Source: 2-02-FULL-47-50 sp964479045
Lineage (GTDB): Bacteria; Pseudomonadota; Gammaproteobacteria; Eutrophobiales; Eutrophobiaceae
Reading direction: 5' to 3'
Assembly: GCA_964479045.1 (NCBI GenBank)
Contig: CAYZJI010000013.1
Coordinates: forward strand, 1 to 64,000
DNA length: 64,000 bases
Both the position numbers and the translations under genes were made by a program. This document shows positions 26,543 to 35,838 of the stretch, piece after piece. Below the pieces are notes generated by a model, which saw only the letters and a program-made list of their open reading frames with translations, was not told the DNA's origin and did no database searches. The first letter of the stretch is position 1. Every line of letters starts with the position of its first letter.

Positions 26543-26571
26543 AGTATAAAGACCTGTTTAATCGGAATCAA
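26543..26571 (-). promoter_or_regulatory. Predicted promoter of the atp operon
   Basis: Minus strand TTGATT (26566-26571), 17-base spacer, TATACT (26543-26548). Transcription would start near 26536, leaving a leader of roughly 107 bases before the GTG chosen for atpI. Good match and spacing. Confidence 0.7.
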
Positions 26572-26594
26572 TCGCTGCAATGCACAAATAGCGG

Positions 26595-26624
26595 CCCTGA
26601 TGTATTAATATAACGACATCAGGG
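26595..26624. repeat. 9-12-9 inverted repeat between atp promoter and receptor gene
   Basis: Perfect arms CCCTGATGT (26595-26603) and ACATCAGGG (26616-26624) around an A+T-rich 12-base centre. It lies 24 bases upstream of the atp -35 box and is a possible regulator site. Confidence 0.55.
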
Positions 26625-26746
26625 TTTACACTGGCTCTAAATTTGCCATGCTTAATATATAACCATGGCGGGTGAATTCGCAGACTTGCGGATTGGACTG
26701 TGGTCTGTAGCCACAGATATCACCAGATATAACAATAATAATACTG

Positions 26747-28708
26747 ATGCTCAGCCAACGTTTTTGGTTATTTATCGTTCTCTTCCCTGCACATCTTGTT
26801 TCATTGCAGGCAGGTGAAATTGTCGTACCTGATGTGGAAATGCGCGAACTGTTGCGTCTTGAAGTTGAAGAACTGATTACAGTCAATGTTGCCTCAAAAC
26901 GTACGGAGAATCTTGCGGAAGCCCCGGGGATTATCACCGTCATTACTGCTGAAGAAATCAGACGCTACGGTTACCGGAATCTGCGGGACATTCTGAACCG
27001 TCAGGCCCACATGCAGGTGATCGGATCCAACCTGTTCCCGCATAATCGTGTCAGTGTCAGGGGGGTAGCATTCTCGCATACGGACAACGTGGTATTACCC
27101 CTGCTTAACGGCCGGCCTGTACGTGAAGCCACCAGCACCAGCACCAACCATGATTTTTATGCTGCTTTCCCGGTGGAGTCGATAGAACAAATCGAGATCA
27201 TTCGCGGGCCGGGCTCGGTGCTGTATGGTACCAATGCTTTTGCCGGTGCCATCAACATTGTCACCAAAAAAGCACCGACCACGCCAGCCGGATCAGCGGC
27301 ATTAAGCTATGGGTCCTTTGATAGTAAAAAAGCTGCTATTGATGGTGGCGGGGAATGGGGGGAATTTGAGTTTTATGGAGCGTTCAATGGAATGGATATT
27401 AATGGTGACGATTTCAAAGGAATCACCGATGAACTGGGCAATATCGGTACCTATAAAACCGGGATCTCCGGGGGACAGGCTGTCCTGAACAGTCAATACA
27501 AAGGGTTTACCCTAAATGCCCTGCTATCTGATACTGACCGGGACCATGCCAGAAGTACTTTCGTATTACCCAGCACGGAAATGGAACTGGAACGTCAATT
27601 CATTGATTTGGGTTACAAACATAATCTGACCAGCAATTGGGATGTTTCCGCAAATGTCAGCTACCATCACTACCGAGATAAATTTGAACTCGGTGACAAC
27701 ATAGGCGATCAACTGGGCGACGCTGTAGATTATCTGGCCGAGATCACTACCCAGGCCAGACTCACTGATAAACTGGGGCTTCTTGCGGGTGGTACATATA
27801 ACCTGCAGGATGGGACCATCAAAACCGGTGACCTTGACTATAACAGTGTGCACCTCAGTGCCTATATGCAGGCAGATTACTGGATATCTGACTGGCTAAA
27901 ACTTATTGGTGGCTTCCAGTACAACAAACCTGACGAGATCTCCGGTGATTTTTCTCCACGACTTGCCGCCATAGCACAAATTAATGAACAGTGGGGGATA
28001 AAACTGCTTTATGGTCATGCCTTCCGCCAGGCCTCACCGGTAGAGCGTTTTATCGTGGCACCGGGTGTCGTGGGCGATCCTTCGCTTAAACCGGAAACCA
28101 TCGAGACATTCGATGCGCAACTGTTTTACAACACTAACCGGGTTTCCTTTGCTGTAACCTTCTTCCACAGTGAACAGGATGATCTCATTTCCCGCACCGG
28201 CACATTGCCGCAACAAATCGTCAATTCAGGAGAAGTGACTTATCATGGGTTTGAACTGGAAGGCAATGTGAATCTTGGACATGGTTTCAATTTCACAGGC
28301 AACCTCAGTTACCAGACCAATGAAAAGGATGATGGCACTGAAGATGTCACCTACAGCCCGGACTGGATGGCTAAAACCGGCCTTTTTTATGACTCCGGAC
28401 ATGGCTATTCCCTGGGACTTTTCAACAATTATTTCTCGGCATCAACTCTGCAAAACAGGGACATCAATCCTCTAGTCGCAATCGTTAATCCGGAGGCCGA
28501 CAGTTACAACCTGCTGACCGCCAATTTCAGTCTGAATCTAGGCGATTTCTTGAATAACCGTTCTCTGTCACCAATCACATTCTCTCTCTATGGAGATAAC
28601 CTGCTAGATGAAGATGTCTTCTTCCCCAGCATCAACCGGCGCGCCGTGAATACTCTGCCCCATCATCAAGGCCGTGGAGTTTACGGTACAGTCAGGTTTG
28701 ATTTTTGA
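26747..28708 (+). CDS. TonB-dependent outer membrane receptor
   Basis: Outer membrane receptor of 653 residues with a signal peptide (residues 1-22), a TonB-box-like VNVASKRTE near residue 47, a plug domain (about 50-165, ending IEIIRGPGSVLYGTNAFAGAINIVTKK) and a C-terminal 22-strand barrel closing in a final phenylalanine (TVRFDF). The substrate cannot be told from sequence. It begins the operon receptor-yfiR-GGDEF/EAL: the next start lies 18 bases after its stop. This suggests that the receptor feeds an envelope signal into c-di-GMP rather than, or in addition to, importing a nutrient. Confidence 0.92.
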   Translation: MLSQRFWLFIVLFPAHLVSLQAGEIVVPDVEMRELLRLEVEELITVNVASKRTENLAEAPGIITVITAEEIRRYGYRNLRDILNRQAHMQVIGSNLFPHNRVSVRGVAFSHTDNVVLPLLNGRPVREATSTSTNHDFYAAFPVESIEQIEIIRGPGSVLYGTNAFAGAINIVTKKAPTTPAGSAALSYGSFDSKKAAIDGGGEWGEFEFYGAFNGMDINGDDFKGITDELGNIGTYKTGISGGQAVLNSQYKGFTLNALLSDTDRDHARSTFVLPSTEMELERQFIDLGYKHNLTSNWDVSANVSYHHYRDKFELGDNIGDQLGDAVDYLAEITTQARLTDKLGLLAGGTYNLQDGTIKTGDLDYNSVHLSAYMQADYWISDWLKLIGGFQYNKPDEISGDFSPRLAAIAQINEQWGIKLLYGHAFRQASPVERFIVAPGVVGDPSLKPETIETFDAQLFYNTNRVSFAVTFFHSEQDDLISRTGTLPQQIVNSGEVTYHGFELEGNVNLGHGFNFTGNLSYQTNEKDDGTEDVTYSPDWMAKTGLFYDSGHGYSLGLFNNYFSASTLQNRDINPLVAIVNPEADSYNLLTANFSLNLGDFLNNRSLSPITFSLYGDNLLDEDVFFPSINRRAVNTLPHHQGRGVYGTVRFDF

Positions 28709-28725
28709 TATTTTTCAGATACGTC

Positions 28726-29292
28726 ATGAACAGGCCCTGGATATTATTTGCCCACAGATGTTTTGTTGTCTTTTTCATGACAATTTCATTGATCACCTCC
28801 ATTCCTGCTGTTGCGCTGGAGCGGGATTTCCCCGAAGCCAAAATCAAGGTGGCCTATCTTTTCAATTTCCTGCGTTTTATTGATTGGCCTGAAGATTATG
28901 AAAGTGATGTGCACATATGTGTTGTCGGTGACAAAAAAGAATATCACGCAGCGCTTGATGCACTCGGTACACAAACCCTGAATGATCAGGTAATCATCAT
29001 CAAAAAATTCACAGCGCTTGAAAATATTCATGAATTGACCAAATGCCGGATTATTTTTGTTACCACCAATGCCAGCCACCGGCAAAAAATTGTATTGAAT
29101 TCTGTAAAAGGGACCAGTGCATTAACGGTGGGTGAGAGTGAAGGCTTCGCAGAACAGGGGGGCATGATTAACTTTATCCAGATTAACCATACCATTCGTT
29201 TTGAAATCAACCTGCACTCAGTCAACCAGGCAAATCTTCGGATAACCTCCAGAATCCTGCGTATTGCAGAACGCGTGATAGAACAATACTGA
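28726..29292 (+). CDS. YfiR family periplasmic regulator (DUF4154)
   Basis: Predicted periplasmic protein of 188 residues with a signal peptide (about residues 1-28, ending PAVA before LERDFPEA). The mature part has the family opening KIKVAYLFNFLRFIDWP and the stretch ALTVGESEGFAEQGGMINFIQ near 145 with IRFEINLHSVNQANLRITSRILRIA at the end. In Pseudomonas YfiR inhibits the cyclase YfiN from the periplasm. The frame has an earlier TTG (28705), which would overlap the receptor stop, so I take ATG 28726. The next gene, 14 bases on, is a YfiN-like protein. Confidence 0.9.
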   Translation: MNRPWILFAHRCFVVFFMTISLITSIPAVALERDFPEAKIKVAYLFNFLRFIDWPEDYESDVHICVVGDKKEYHAALDALGTQTLNDQVIIIKKFTALENIHELTKCRIIFVTTNASHRQKIVLNSVKGTSALTVGESEGFAEQGGMINFIQINHTIRFEINLHSVNQANLRITSRILRIAERVIEQY

Positions 29293-29306
29293 AACGGAAC
29301 ATATCC

Positions 29307-31343
29307 ATGCTGAACAAGGTAACCATCAAACAGAAGCTCATGATTATCATCATGATGATCAGCACGATCTCTCTGTTACTGGCCGCTACCCTGTTTACCC
29401 TGTTTCAGGTAAGTGAAATACGCCAGCGCATGGTCGAGGAACTTGCAACACTGGCAAATGTGATCGGCAGCAATACACAGACATCCCTGGCATTTAATGA
29501 TCCGGTGGATGCCTACCAGATCCTCTCCGATCTGAAGGACAACAAGACCATCACCCATGCCCAGATTTTCAATGTTAACGGTGCGCTGTTCGCCTCCTAT
29601 ACCAACCGGCAGCTGAAAAGGGTGACCTATCCGTTCCCGATGGTACGACAGGAGGATTATCATGAGTTCAAGGACAATCAACTCATTATGTTCCGTTCTA
29701 TTGAGGACAGAAACGGTAAATTGGGCAGCATTTATCTGGAAGCCAACCTGGACCAGTTGACGGCACAAATACACCAGAATCTGCAGATGACTGTTTCCAT
29801 TATCTTTATTGTATTGCTGATCACCTATCTTTTGACATCAAGATTACAGCGGCTGATCTCCGCCCCCATTCTGGACCTCTCACGGGCCACAAATATCATC
29901 AAAGAATCACAGGACTACAACGTTCGTGTCGAACGTAACGATTACATCGAGATTAAATATCTCTGTGATAATTTCAACTCCATGCTGGATCAGATACAGG
30001 ATCGTGAAAAAAGTCTACGCCAGTTGGCAAGTTATGACTCATTGACAAAACTTCCTAACCGGAAATATTTCCTGGATCTGTTGAGCAAGGCGATCAGCCG
30101 GGCCAAACGCAAATCGCACCGGCATGCCGTGCTGTTTATGGACCTGGATCGCTTCAAGCATATTAATGACTCGCTCGGGCACAGCGCCGGTGATGAACTG
30201 CTTTCGCTGGTGGCCAAACGTTTGGCATTTATCCTCCGCAGCGAAGATACTGTTGCCCGGCTTGGCGGTGATGAATACACCATCCTGCTGCAGGAAATAC
30301 AGGATGAACATCAGGCGGCTGAAATTGCCGGCAGGATACTGGATGTCATGAATGAACCGTTTTATATCCAGGGCCACAGCGTCGTCATTTCTCCCAGTAT
30401 CGGGATTGTTATCTATCCCGATCATGGAACGACCTATGAAGTCCTGATCAAAAACGCTGATACCGCAATGTATCAGGCCAAGCATGCCGGCGGCAATAAT
30501 TACCGCTTCTTCTGTGAAGACATGAACATTATGGCGGAAAAACGTCAACGGCTGGAAGAAGCACTGCGCTACGCTTTTATAAATAATGAAATCATACTGA
30601 ACTTCCAGCCGCAGGTTTGCCTGTCCAGCGGACGTATCCTTGGCATGGAAGCACTGTGCCGCTGGCAGAAAAACCGGCATGAGATTATTTTGCCGGGTGA
30701 GTTCATCCCGATTGCAGAAGAGACCGGCCTCATCATACCTCTTTCAGATATTGTGATGAAAAGCGCGATCAATAATGCAAAACACTGGTATGAACAGGGT
30801 CTGCGTGACTTCAAGGTAGCCATCAACATCAGTGCACGCCAGTTCAGACAAACTGACCTGTTCAAATCAATCGAAAAATCTCTCGATGAAATACCCCTGC
30901 CCACGGAACACATCGAAATCGAAATCACCGAAGCTGCGGTTATGGATCATATTGATCAATCCATCAACACACTGAAAAAAATCAAGGACCGGGGTATTAC
31001 CATCGCAATAGATGATTTTGGCACCGGGTATTCGTCCCTGAGTTACCTGAAAAAATTCCCGATTGATAAACTCAAGATCGATCGCTCCTTCATCCATGAC
31101 ATGGATGCCACAATGATCAACAGAAATATCGTCAGATCAATCATAGAGCTTGGACATAATCTAAAACTCAGTATTGTCGCTGAAGGAGTAGAAACCCTTA
31201 ATCAGGTCAGGATACTATCTGAGCTGCAATGCGACATCATGCAGGGATTTTATTTCAGCAAACCTGTGTCTGCCGAGGAAATCGAAATTATGATAAAAAC
31301 GATGACAAACCTTTATGAAGGGAAATCTACTGGCACTGTATAA
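29307..31343 (+). CDS. CHASE8-HAMP-GGDEF-EAL c-di-GMP enzyme (YfiN-like)
   Basis: Transmembrane c-di-GMP enzyme of 678 residues. Order: membrane helix (about 10-32), CHASE8-type periplasmic sensor (about 35-150), second membrane helix (about 160-178), HAMP (about 180-230), GGDEF (240-400) and EAL (415-665). The cyclase motif is GGDEY rather than GGDEF, with I-site RSED in front. The EAL half has EALCRW, NISARQ, DDFGTG, VAEGVET and QGF motifs, so hydrolysis looks possible. Pseudomonas YfiN lacks EAL, so this is an extended version. yfiR is directly upstream. Confidence 0.92.
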   Translation: MLNKVTIKQKLMIIIMMISTISLLLAATLFTLFQVSEIRQRMVEELATLANVIGSNTQTSLAFNDPVDAYQILSDLKDNKTITHAQIFNVNGALFASYTNRQLKRVTYPFPMVRQEDYHEFKDNQLIMFRSIEDRNGKLGSIYLEANLDQLTAQIHQNLQMTVSIIFIVLLITYLLTSRLQRLISAPILDLSRATNIIKESQDYNVRVERNDYIEIKYLCDNFNSMLDQIQDREKSLRQLASYDSLTKLPNRKYFLDLLSKAISRAKRKSHRHAVLFMDLDRFKHINDSLGHSAGDELLSLVAKRLAFILRSEDTVARLGGDEYTILLQEIQDEHQAAEIAGRILDVMNEPFYIQGHSVVISPSIGIVIYPDHGTTYEVLIKNADTAMYQAKHAGGNNYRFFCEDMNIMAEKRQRLEEALRYAFINNEIILNFQPQVCLSSGRILGMEALCRWQKNRHEIILPGEFIPIAEETGLIIPLSDIVMKSAINNAKHWYEQGLRDFKVAINISARQFRQTDLFKSIEKSLDEIPLPTEHIEIEITEAAVMDHIDQSINTLKKIKDRGITIAIDDFGTGYSSLSYLKKFPIDKLKIDRSFIHDMDATMINRNIVRSIIELGHNLKLSIVAEGVETLNQVRILSELQCDIMQGFYFSKPVSAEEIEIMIKTMTNLYEGKSTGTV

Positions 31344-31376
31344 CAACAGATTAGCCTGGCAGCGCGCTGAAAAATC

Positions 31377-33311
31377 ATGACCACACCTACGCTTCGTGAA
31401 AATAACAATACAACTGTGATGACCGGGTTTCTCTCTGGCCGGTTTGCAGATCGGGGCATCGCATTTACATTTTTCAACGTTATATTACTTGTTATTTACC
31501 TGCTATGGACACTGTATCACTGGGGTGGTGACGAATATGTTGCCTTGATATCCGGTCTGGCGGCCATCTGGTTTGGATTTGTACTGATTTATCTTGTCTG
31601 GCGGGTTTCATTACTGGCGACACTGGACAGACGCACAAGAACTGGCTGGCGGCTGTTTACACTGGGTTTCTGTGCAGACTGGCTCGGAAATGTTATCTGG
31701 GCATATTACGATATTGTTCTGAACACCGAACCCTGGCCTTCACTTGCCGATATCGGCTACCTCGCTTTCTATCCACTGATCCTGGCCGGGCTCTTGTACT
31801 TTCGAAGTGAATTACCCAACAAAACCGAGCGTCATCAATTCTGGCTGGATGCTCTTATTGTGGTTACTGGTATTGGAACCCTAATCTGGTATTTTTTGCT
31901 GCAGAAAATTGCATCAGTTGAATACAATAATTTACTTGAACTGGTATTGTCAGAAGCCTACCCGGTCGGTGATATTTTGCTGTTATTTGGCGTCACGACA
32001 TTGATATTGAAACCGCCTCACCGGTATTCCTCTGCCGGACTGAGCTGGCTTATGGCCGGTTTCATATGCATGTTTTTTGCCGATGTTGTTTTTTCCTATC
32101 AGAACCTGCAGGGCACTTATCAGAGTGGTGGTTTCACAGATGCGCTCTACGTTTTTTATTACTTGCTACTGATTATCGGGGCCCAGATCGAGTTCAGGAT
32201 GAACTCATGCCCTGTCACGGAGACAACTTTACCTGCGAAAAAAATACATCACCTGAGTATCCTGCCTTACTTCGCTGTTGCTGTTGCTTATCTGCTTTTA
32301 CTCTATATATCACGACAGCACCTGGATGAGCCGCTCGGAGGCCTGATCGTCGCGGCAATTATCCTGACTGCACTTGTGGTCACAAGACAATTTTTATCGG
32401 TGCGGGCAATCCACGAAGCTGAGGACCGCTTTGCCTCCATGGTTCGCCATTCGTCTGATGTCATCACCATGCTCGATGACAATTACATCATTCGTTATAT
32501 CAGTCCGTCTGCCATACATGTATTTGGTCATATGCCGGAACGTCTTAACAACACTGCTTTTATAAATCTGGTTCATCCAGATGATCGTGCCCGTTTACAA
32601 AGTTTGTTTCTGGAATCAATGGCCCAGACAGATGTTACAACAGCCGTGGTGTGGCGCCTCTATCAGACGGACGGCAGTTGGAGATATATTGAGTCAGTCG
32701 TTACCAATTTTACCGATAAACCCTCGGTAAGTGGTTTCATATTGAACAGCCGGAATGTCACCGAACGCAAACGGCTCGAGAGTCAGCTGAAACAACTGGC
32801 CTATCAGGATCCGCTGACTTCCCTCGCAAACCGTACTCTTTTCTGTGATCGTCTCGAGCACGCATTGGCACGTGCCGGCCGCAACAAGTCCAGGATCGCC
32901 GTGCTCTTTATCGATCTGGATAATTTCAAACTGCTTAATGACAATCTCGGTCATGTCGAAGGCGATCATCTGTTGAAGGTTACTGGAGAAAGACTGCTGG
33001 ATTGCACACGTGCCGCAGATACCGTTGCCCGATTGGGCGGTGACGAGTTTGCTATATTGGTCGAAGACATCCTGAGTATTGATCCGGTTATACAGCTCGC
33101 TGAACGTATTGTTGCCCGCTTGCAGATGCCGGTCTATGTTGATGACAAGGATGTCATGATCACTGCAAGCATAGGCATTGCACAATCGGATGGCTGCGAT
33201 AATGCTGATGTCGATACCGTGTTGCGTAATGCAGATCTGGCGATGTACGCCATAAAAAAACGTGGCAAATGCGGTTACATGATTTTCAAACCGGACTTGC
33301 CAACATCATGA
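31377..33311 (+). CDS. Membrane PAS-GGDEF diguanylate cyclase
   Basis: Predicted cyclase of 644 residues. The first 350 residues contain about nine hydrophobic segments without a recognised sensor family; a PAS domain (about 345-460, with SSDVITMLDDNYIIRYISPSA) and a GGDEF domain (470-640) follow. The active motif is intact GGDEF in ARLGGDEFAIL, with I-site RAAD. It follows the GGDEF/EAL gene by 33 bases and its stop overlaps the start of the TorF-like porin gene. Having two cyclases in one operon allows opposing or additive output. Confidence 0.9.
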   Translation: MTTPTLRENNNTTVMTGFLSGRFADRGIAFTFFNVILLVIYLLWTLYHWGGDEYVALISGLAAIWFGFVLIYLVWRVSLLATLDRRTRTGWRLFTLGFCADWLGNVIWAYYDIVLNTEPWPSLADIGYLAFYPLILAGLLYFRSELPNKTERHQFWLDALIVVTGIGTLIWYFLLQKIASVEYNNLLELVLSEAYPVGDILLLFGVTTLILKPPHRYSSAGLSWLMAGFICMFFADVVFSYQNLQGTYQSGGFTDALYVFYYLLLIIGAQIEFRMNSCPVTETTLPAKKIHHLSILPYFAVAVAYLLLLYISRQHLDEPLGGLIVAAIILTALVVTRQFLSVRAIHEAEDRFASMVRHSSDVITMLDDNYIIRYISPSAIHVFGHMPERLNNTAFINLVHPDDRARLQSLFLESMAQTDVTTAVVWRLYQTDGSWRYIESVVTNFTDKPSVSGFILNSRNVTERKRLESQLKQLAYQDPLTSLANRTLFCDRLEHALARAGRNKSRIAVLFIDLDNFKLLNDNLGHVEGDHLLKVTGERLLDCTRAADTVARLGGDEFAILVEDILSIDPVIQLAERIVARLQMPVYVDDKDVMITASIGIAQSDGCDNADVDTVLRNADLAMYAIKKRGKCGYMIFKPDLPTS

Positions 33312-34117
33312 ACCTGTACCTTGCACGGGTAAATACGAACCATATCCTCAGAAGACTGCATATCATCATAGTCATCCCGGCCTGTATATTTGCTGCTTAC
33401 ACTCCAGTCATCATTGCGGATACACAGGATGAGCCCGAACCACTCGCAGCTGAAAATTTCAGTGCAACCTTCTGGCTGACAACGGATTATGTCTATCGTG
33501 GTATATCCAGTAGCGATGAGGGCCCGGCTGTACAGGCCAGCCTGGACTGGAGTTATTCCGGCTTTTACCTTGGCGTGTGGGGCTCCAATACCCGATATTC
33601 GGATGCCGGCATTGAAATTGATTATTACGGCGGTTACAACCTTGAATGGCAGGGCCTGACTCTGGATATCGGCGCACTTTATTATGATTATCCGGGTGAG
33701 AACAAATACCGCAGTGACGGTCTGGATCCGGGAAATGGAGAAACGGCGGATTACTGGGAAACCAGTTTCAGTGTAAAGCACGCCTTCGAAGAGATTTTTT
33801 TATCAACCGCTGGTGTTACCTATTTTTATTCACCGGATTTTTTTGGTGAGGATGGTGCCGGCCATGCTATAGAAGGCAATCTGGGTTTAAGTCTGCCGTT
33901 CGAATCCGGTCTGGGAATTGTCCTCGGCTACCAGGACGTCGCTGGAGACGAATTATCCGGTGGCTATGACTATATCTGGTGGCAAATCGGAATCTACCAT
34001 GAATGGGCCGGGCTTAATTTTGATCTCTCCTACCATGATGTTGACGATGAGAGTGAAGCCTGTGGTGGTGATCTGTGTGATGAACGGCTGGTACTCACCC
34101 TGTCTCGCACATTCTAG
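33308..34117 (+). CDS. TorF family putative porin
   Basis: Predicted outer membrane beta-barrel of 269 residues. Signal peptide about residues 1-36 (hydrophobic IIIVIPACIFAAYTPVII) followed by FSATFWLTTDYVYRGISSSDEGPAVQASLDW, the opening of the TorF/Gcw_chp family, and many aromatic alternating strands with a final TLSRTF. The ATG at 33308 overlaps the TGA of the PAS-GGDEF gene (ATGA), so translation is coupled; the longer frame from 33269 would overlap further and is not favoured. Substrate unknown. It is the last gene of the plus-strand block. Confidence 0.85.
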   Translation: MNLYLARVNTNHILRRLHIIIVIPACIFAAYTPVIIADTQDEPEPLAAENFSATFWLTTDYVYRGISSSDEGPAVQASLDWSYSGFYLGVWGSNTRYSDAGIEIDYYGGYNLEWQGLTLDIGALYYDYPGENKYRSDGLDPGNGETADYWETSFSVKHAFEEIFLSTAGVTYFYSPDFFGEDGAGHAIEGNLGLSLPFESGLGIVLGYQDVAGDELSGGYDYIWWQIGIYHEWAGLNFDLSYHDVDDESEACGGDLCDERLVLTLSRTF

Positions 34118-34131
34118 AGTTGTGTCGTATT

Positions 34132-34992
34132 TTATTTGATTCTCTTCAGTATTCCGTCCAGTTCATCGAGCGAGTTGTACTGGATTTCCAGTGTCCCCCT
34201 GCCCTTGCCGGACTGCTTGATGGTCACTTTCGCGCCCAGTTTTCCGGACAGATCGTCCTGCAGACGGCGGATATTCGGATCCGGTTTCTTGCTGGATGAT
34301 TTTTTTGTATGGCCGGATTTTTGTGTGTTGCTGACCAGCCGTTCCGTTTCACGTACAGACAAGCCGTTACTGACCACACGCCGGGCAATTTCCGGCTGCT
34401 GTTCTCGTGGTAAAGATACAATGGCACGGGCATGGCCCATTTCCAGACTGCCGTTCTGCACCAGCTTCTGTACCTCAGGATGCAATTCCAGTAACCGTAA
34501 CAGGTTGGTCACGGCAGATCGTGAGCGGCCAACGGATTCCGCAATGGCCTCATGCGTCATTTTGAATTCTCGCAGCAACCGGGACAGGGTCTGCGCTTCT
34601 TCCAGCGGATTCAGATCCTCACGCTGGATATTTTCAATGAGTGCAATACAGGCTGCGGCCTGATCGGGGACATCCCGGATCACCGCCGGGATTTCGTGCA
34701 GGCCGGCCATTTGTGTGGCCCGCCAGCGCCGCTCACCGGCGATTAATTCAAACTTGTCAGTACCTTTGATGGGCCGCACCAGTATTGGCTGCACCACCCC
34801 TTGCTGACGGATGGAATCTGCCAGTTCCTGCAAGGCTTCCGGCTTCATGGTTTTGCGCGGTTGGTAACGGCTTTGCTTGATGAGGTCGACGGGTAAATTA
34901 CGGAGTTTGTCGCCGGCAACTGTTTCAATTGAGGTTGCTGTAGCAGTGCCCAGTAGCGCATCGAGACCTTTTCCCAGCCCGCGTTTTACCAT
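34132..34992 (-). CDS. parB: Chromosome partitioning protein ParB
   Basis: Centromere-binding CTPase of chromosome segregation. The 286-residue product has the typical opening KRGLGKGLDALLG, the ParB/sulfiredoxin-fold CTP site with RYQPRK and GERRWRA, the HTH with AESVGRSRSAVTNLLRLLEL, and a C-terminal dimerisation tail. It is three bases after parA. A parS site was not searched for exhaustively. Confidence 0.97.
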   Translation of the reverse strand: MVKRGLGKGLDALLGTATATSIETVAGDKLRNLPVDLIKQSRYQPRKTMKPEALQELADSIRQQGVVQPILVRPIKGTDKFELIAGERRWRATQMAGLHEIPAVIRDVPDQAAACIALIENIQREDLNPLEEAQTLSRLLREFKMTHEAIAESVGRSRSAVTNLLRLLELHPEVQKLVQNGSLEMGHARAIVSLPREQQPEIARRVVSNGLSVRETERLVSNTQKSGHTKKSSSKKPDPNIRRLQDDLSGKLGAKVTIKQSGKGRGTLEIQYNSLDELDGILKRIK

Positions 34993-34995
34993 CGA

Positions 34996-35781
34996 TCAAT
35001 GCTCCACTGCAGCACCGGGTTTTTCCCGGCGCAACATTTCACCGGCCAGCGCAAGATAGGCGAGAGCACCGCTCGAAGCCTTGTCATATTTGATCACCGG
35101 CAATCCATGACTTGGCGCTTCTGCAAGACGCACATTGCGCGGGATGATGGTGCGATACACTTTCTCGCCGAAATGTTCCAGCAACTGTGCCGAGACCTGC
35201 GTGGCCAGATTATTGCGTGGGTCATACATGGTACGCAGCAATCCTTCAATTTTCAGTTCTGGATTCAGATATTTTTTAATCTTTTCAATGCTGCCGATCA
35301 GGGCGGTCAATCCTTCTAGTGCATAATATTCACACTGCATCGGGATGATGACAGCGGTTGCGGCCACGAGTGCATTCACAGTCAGCATGTTCAACGCAGG
35401 CGGACAATCAATAAAAATAAAATCGTAATTGTCCCGGATTTCGTCCAGCGCCTTGCGCAAGCGTACTTCCCGTGCCAGTTCATCGAGAAGAGCAACTTCA
35501 GCACCTGTCAAATCACCGTTACTCGGCAACAGATCATAGCCACTGTCTGGGGCCGGAATAATCACATCGCCAATCGACTTGTCACCCATCAGCACATCAT
35601 AGGCAGAACTCTCGAGTGTCATCTTGTTGATCCCGCTGCCCATGGTGGCATTACCCTGCGGATCGATATCCACCAGCAATACCCGCCGTTTGGCCGCGGC
35701 CAGTGATGCCGCCAGATTGACGCTGGTGGTGGTCTTTCCCACCCCGCCTTTCTGGTTGGCGATTGCAATGATCTTGGTCAT
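34996..35781 (-). CDS. parA: Chromosome partitioning ATPase ParA
   Basis: Walker-type ATPase that moves ParB-parS complexes. The product of 261 residues has the deviant Walker A KGGVGKTTTSVNLAASLA right at the N terminus and DCPPALNMLTVNALVAA (Walker B/switch II) near 125. The frame opens at 35805, but the ATG at 35781 is directly ahead of the conserved KIIAIANQKGGVGKTT and is the standard start. Placed between rsmG and parB as in other Gammaproteobacteria. Confidence 0.97.
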   Translation of the reverse strand: MTKIIAIANQKGGVGKTTTSVNLAASLAAAKRRVLLVDIDPQGNATMGSGINKMTLESSAYDVLMGDKSIGDVIIPAPDSGYDLLPSNGDLTGAEVALLDELAREVRLRKALDEIRDNYDFIFIDCPPALNMLTVNALVAATAVIIPMQCEYYALEGLTALIGSIEKIKKYLNPELKIEGLLRTMYDPRNNLATQVSAQLLEHFGEKVYRTIIPRNVRLAEAPSHGLPVIKYDKASSGALAYLALAGEMLRREKPGAAVEH

Positions 35782-35838
35782 GGATGTCGATAGCCGGTTA
35801 GTCACTGACTGATTAATCGTTGGCCTATTATTGCATAG

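Larger units (their letters stand above)
26430..26746. other. atpI-TonB receptor divergent intergenic region
   Basis: A 317-base region between the atp operon and the receptor gene. It holds the atp promoter (26543-26571), a 9-12-9 inverted repeat (26595-26624), and near the receptor a smaller repeat CTGTGG-N7-CCACAG (about 26697-26715). No convincing sigma70 promoter or Fur box was seen for the receptor gene. No other coding frame is supported. Confidence 0.5.
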
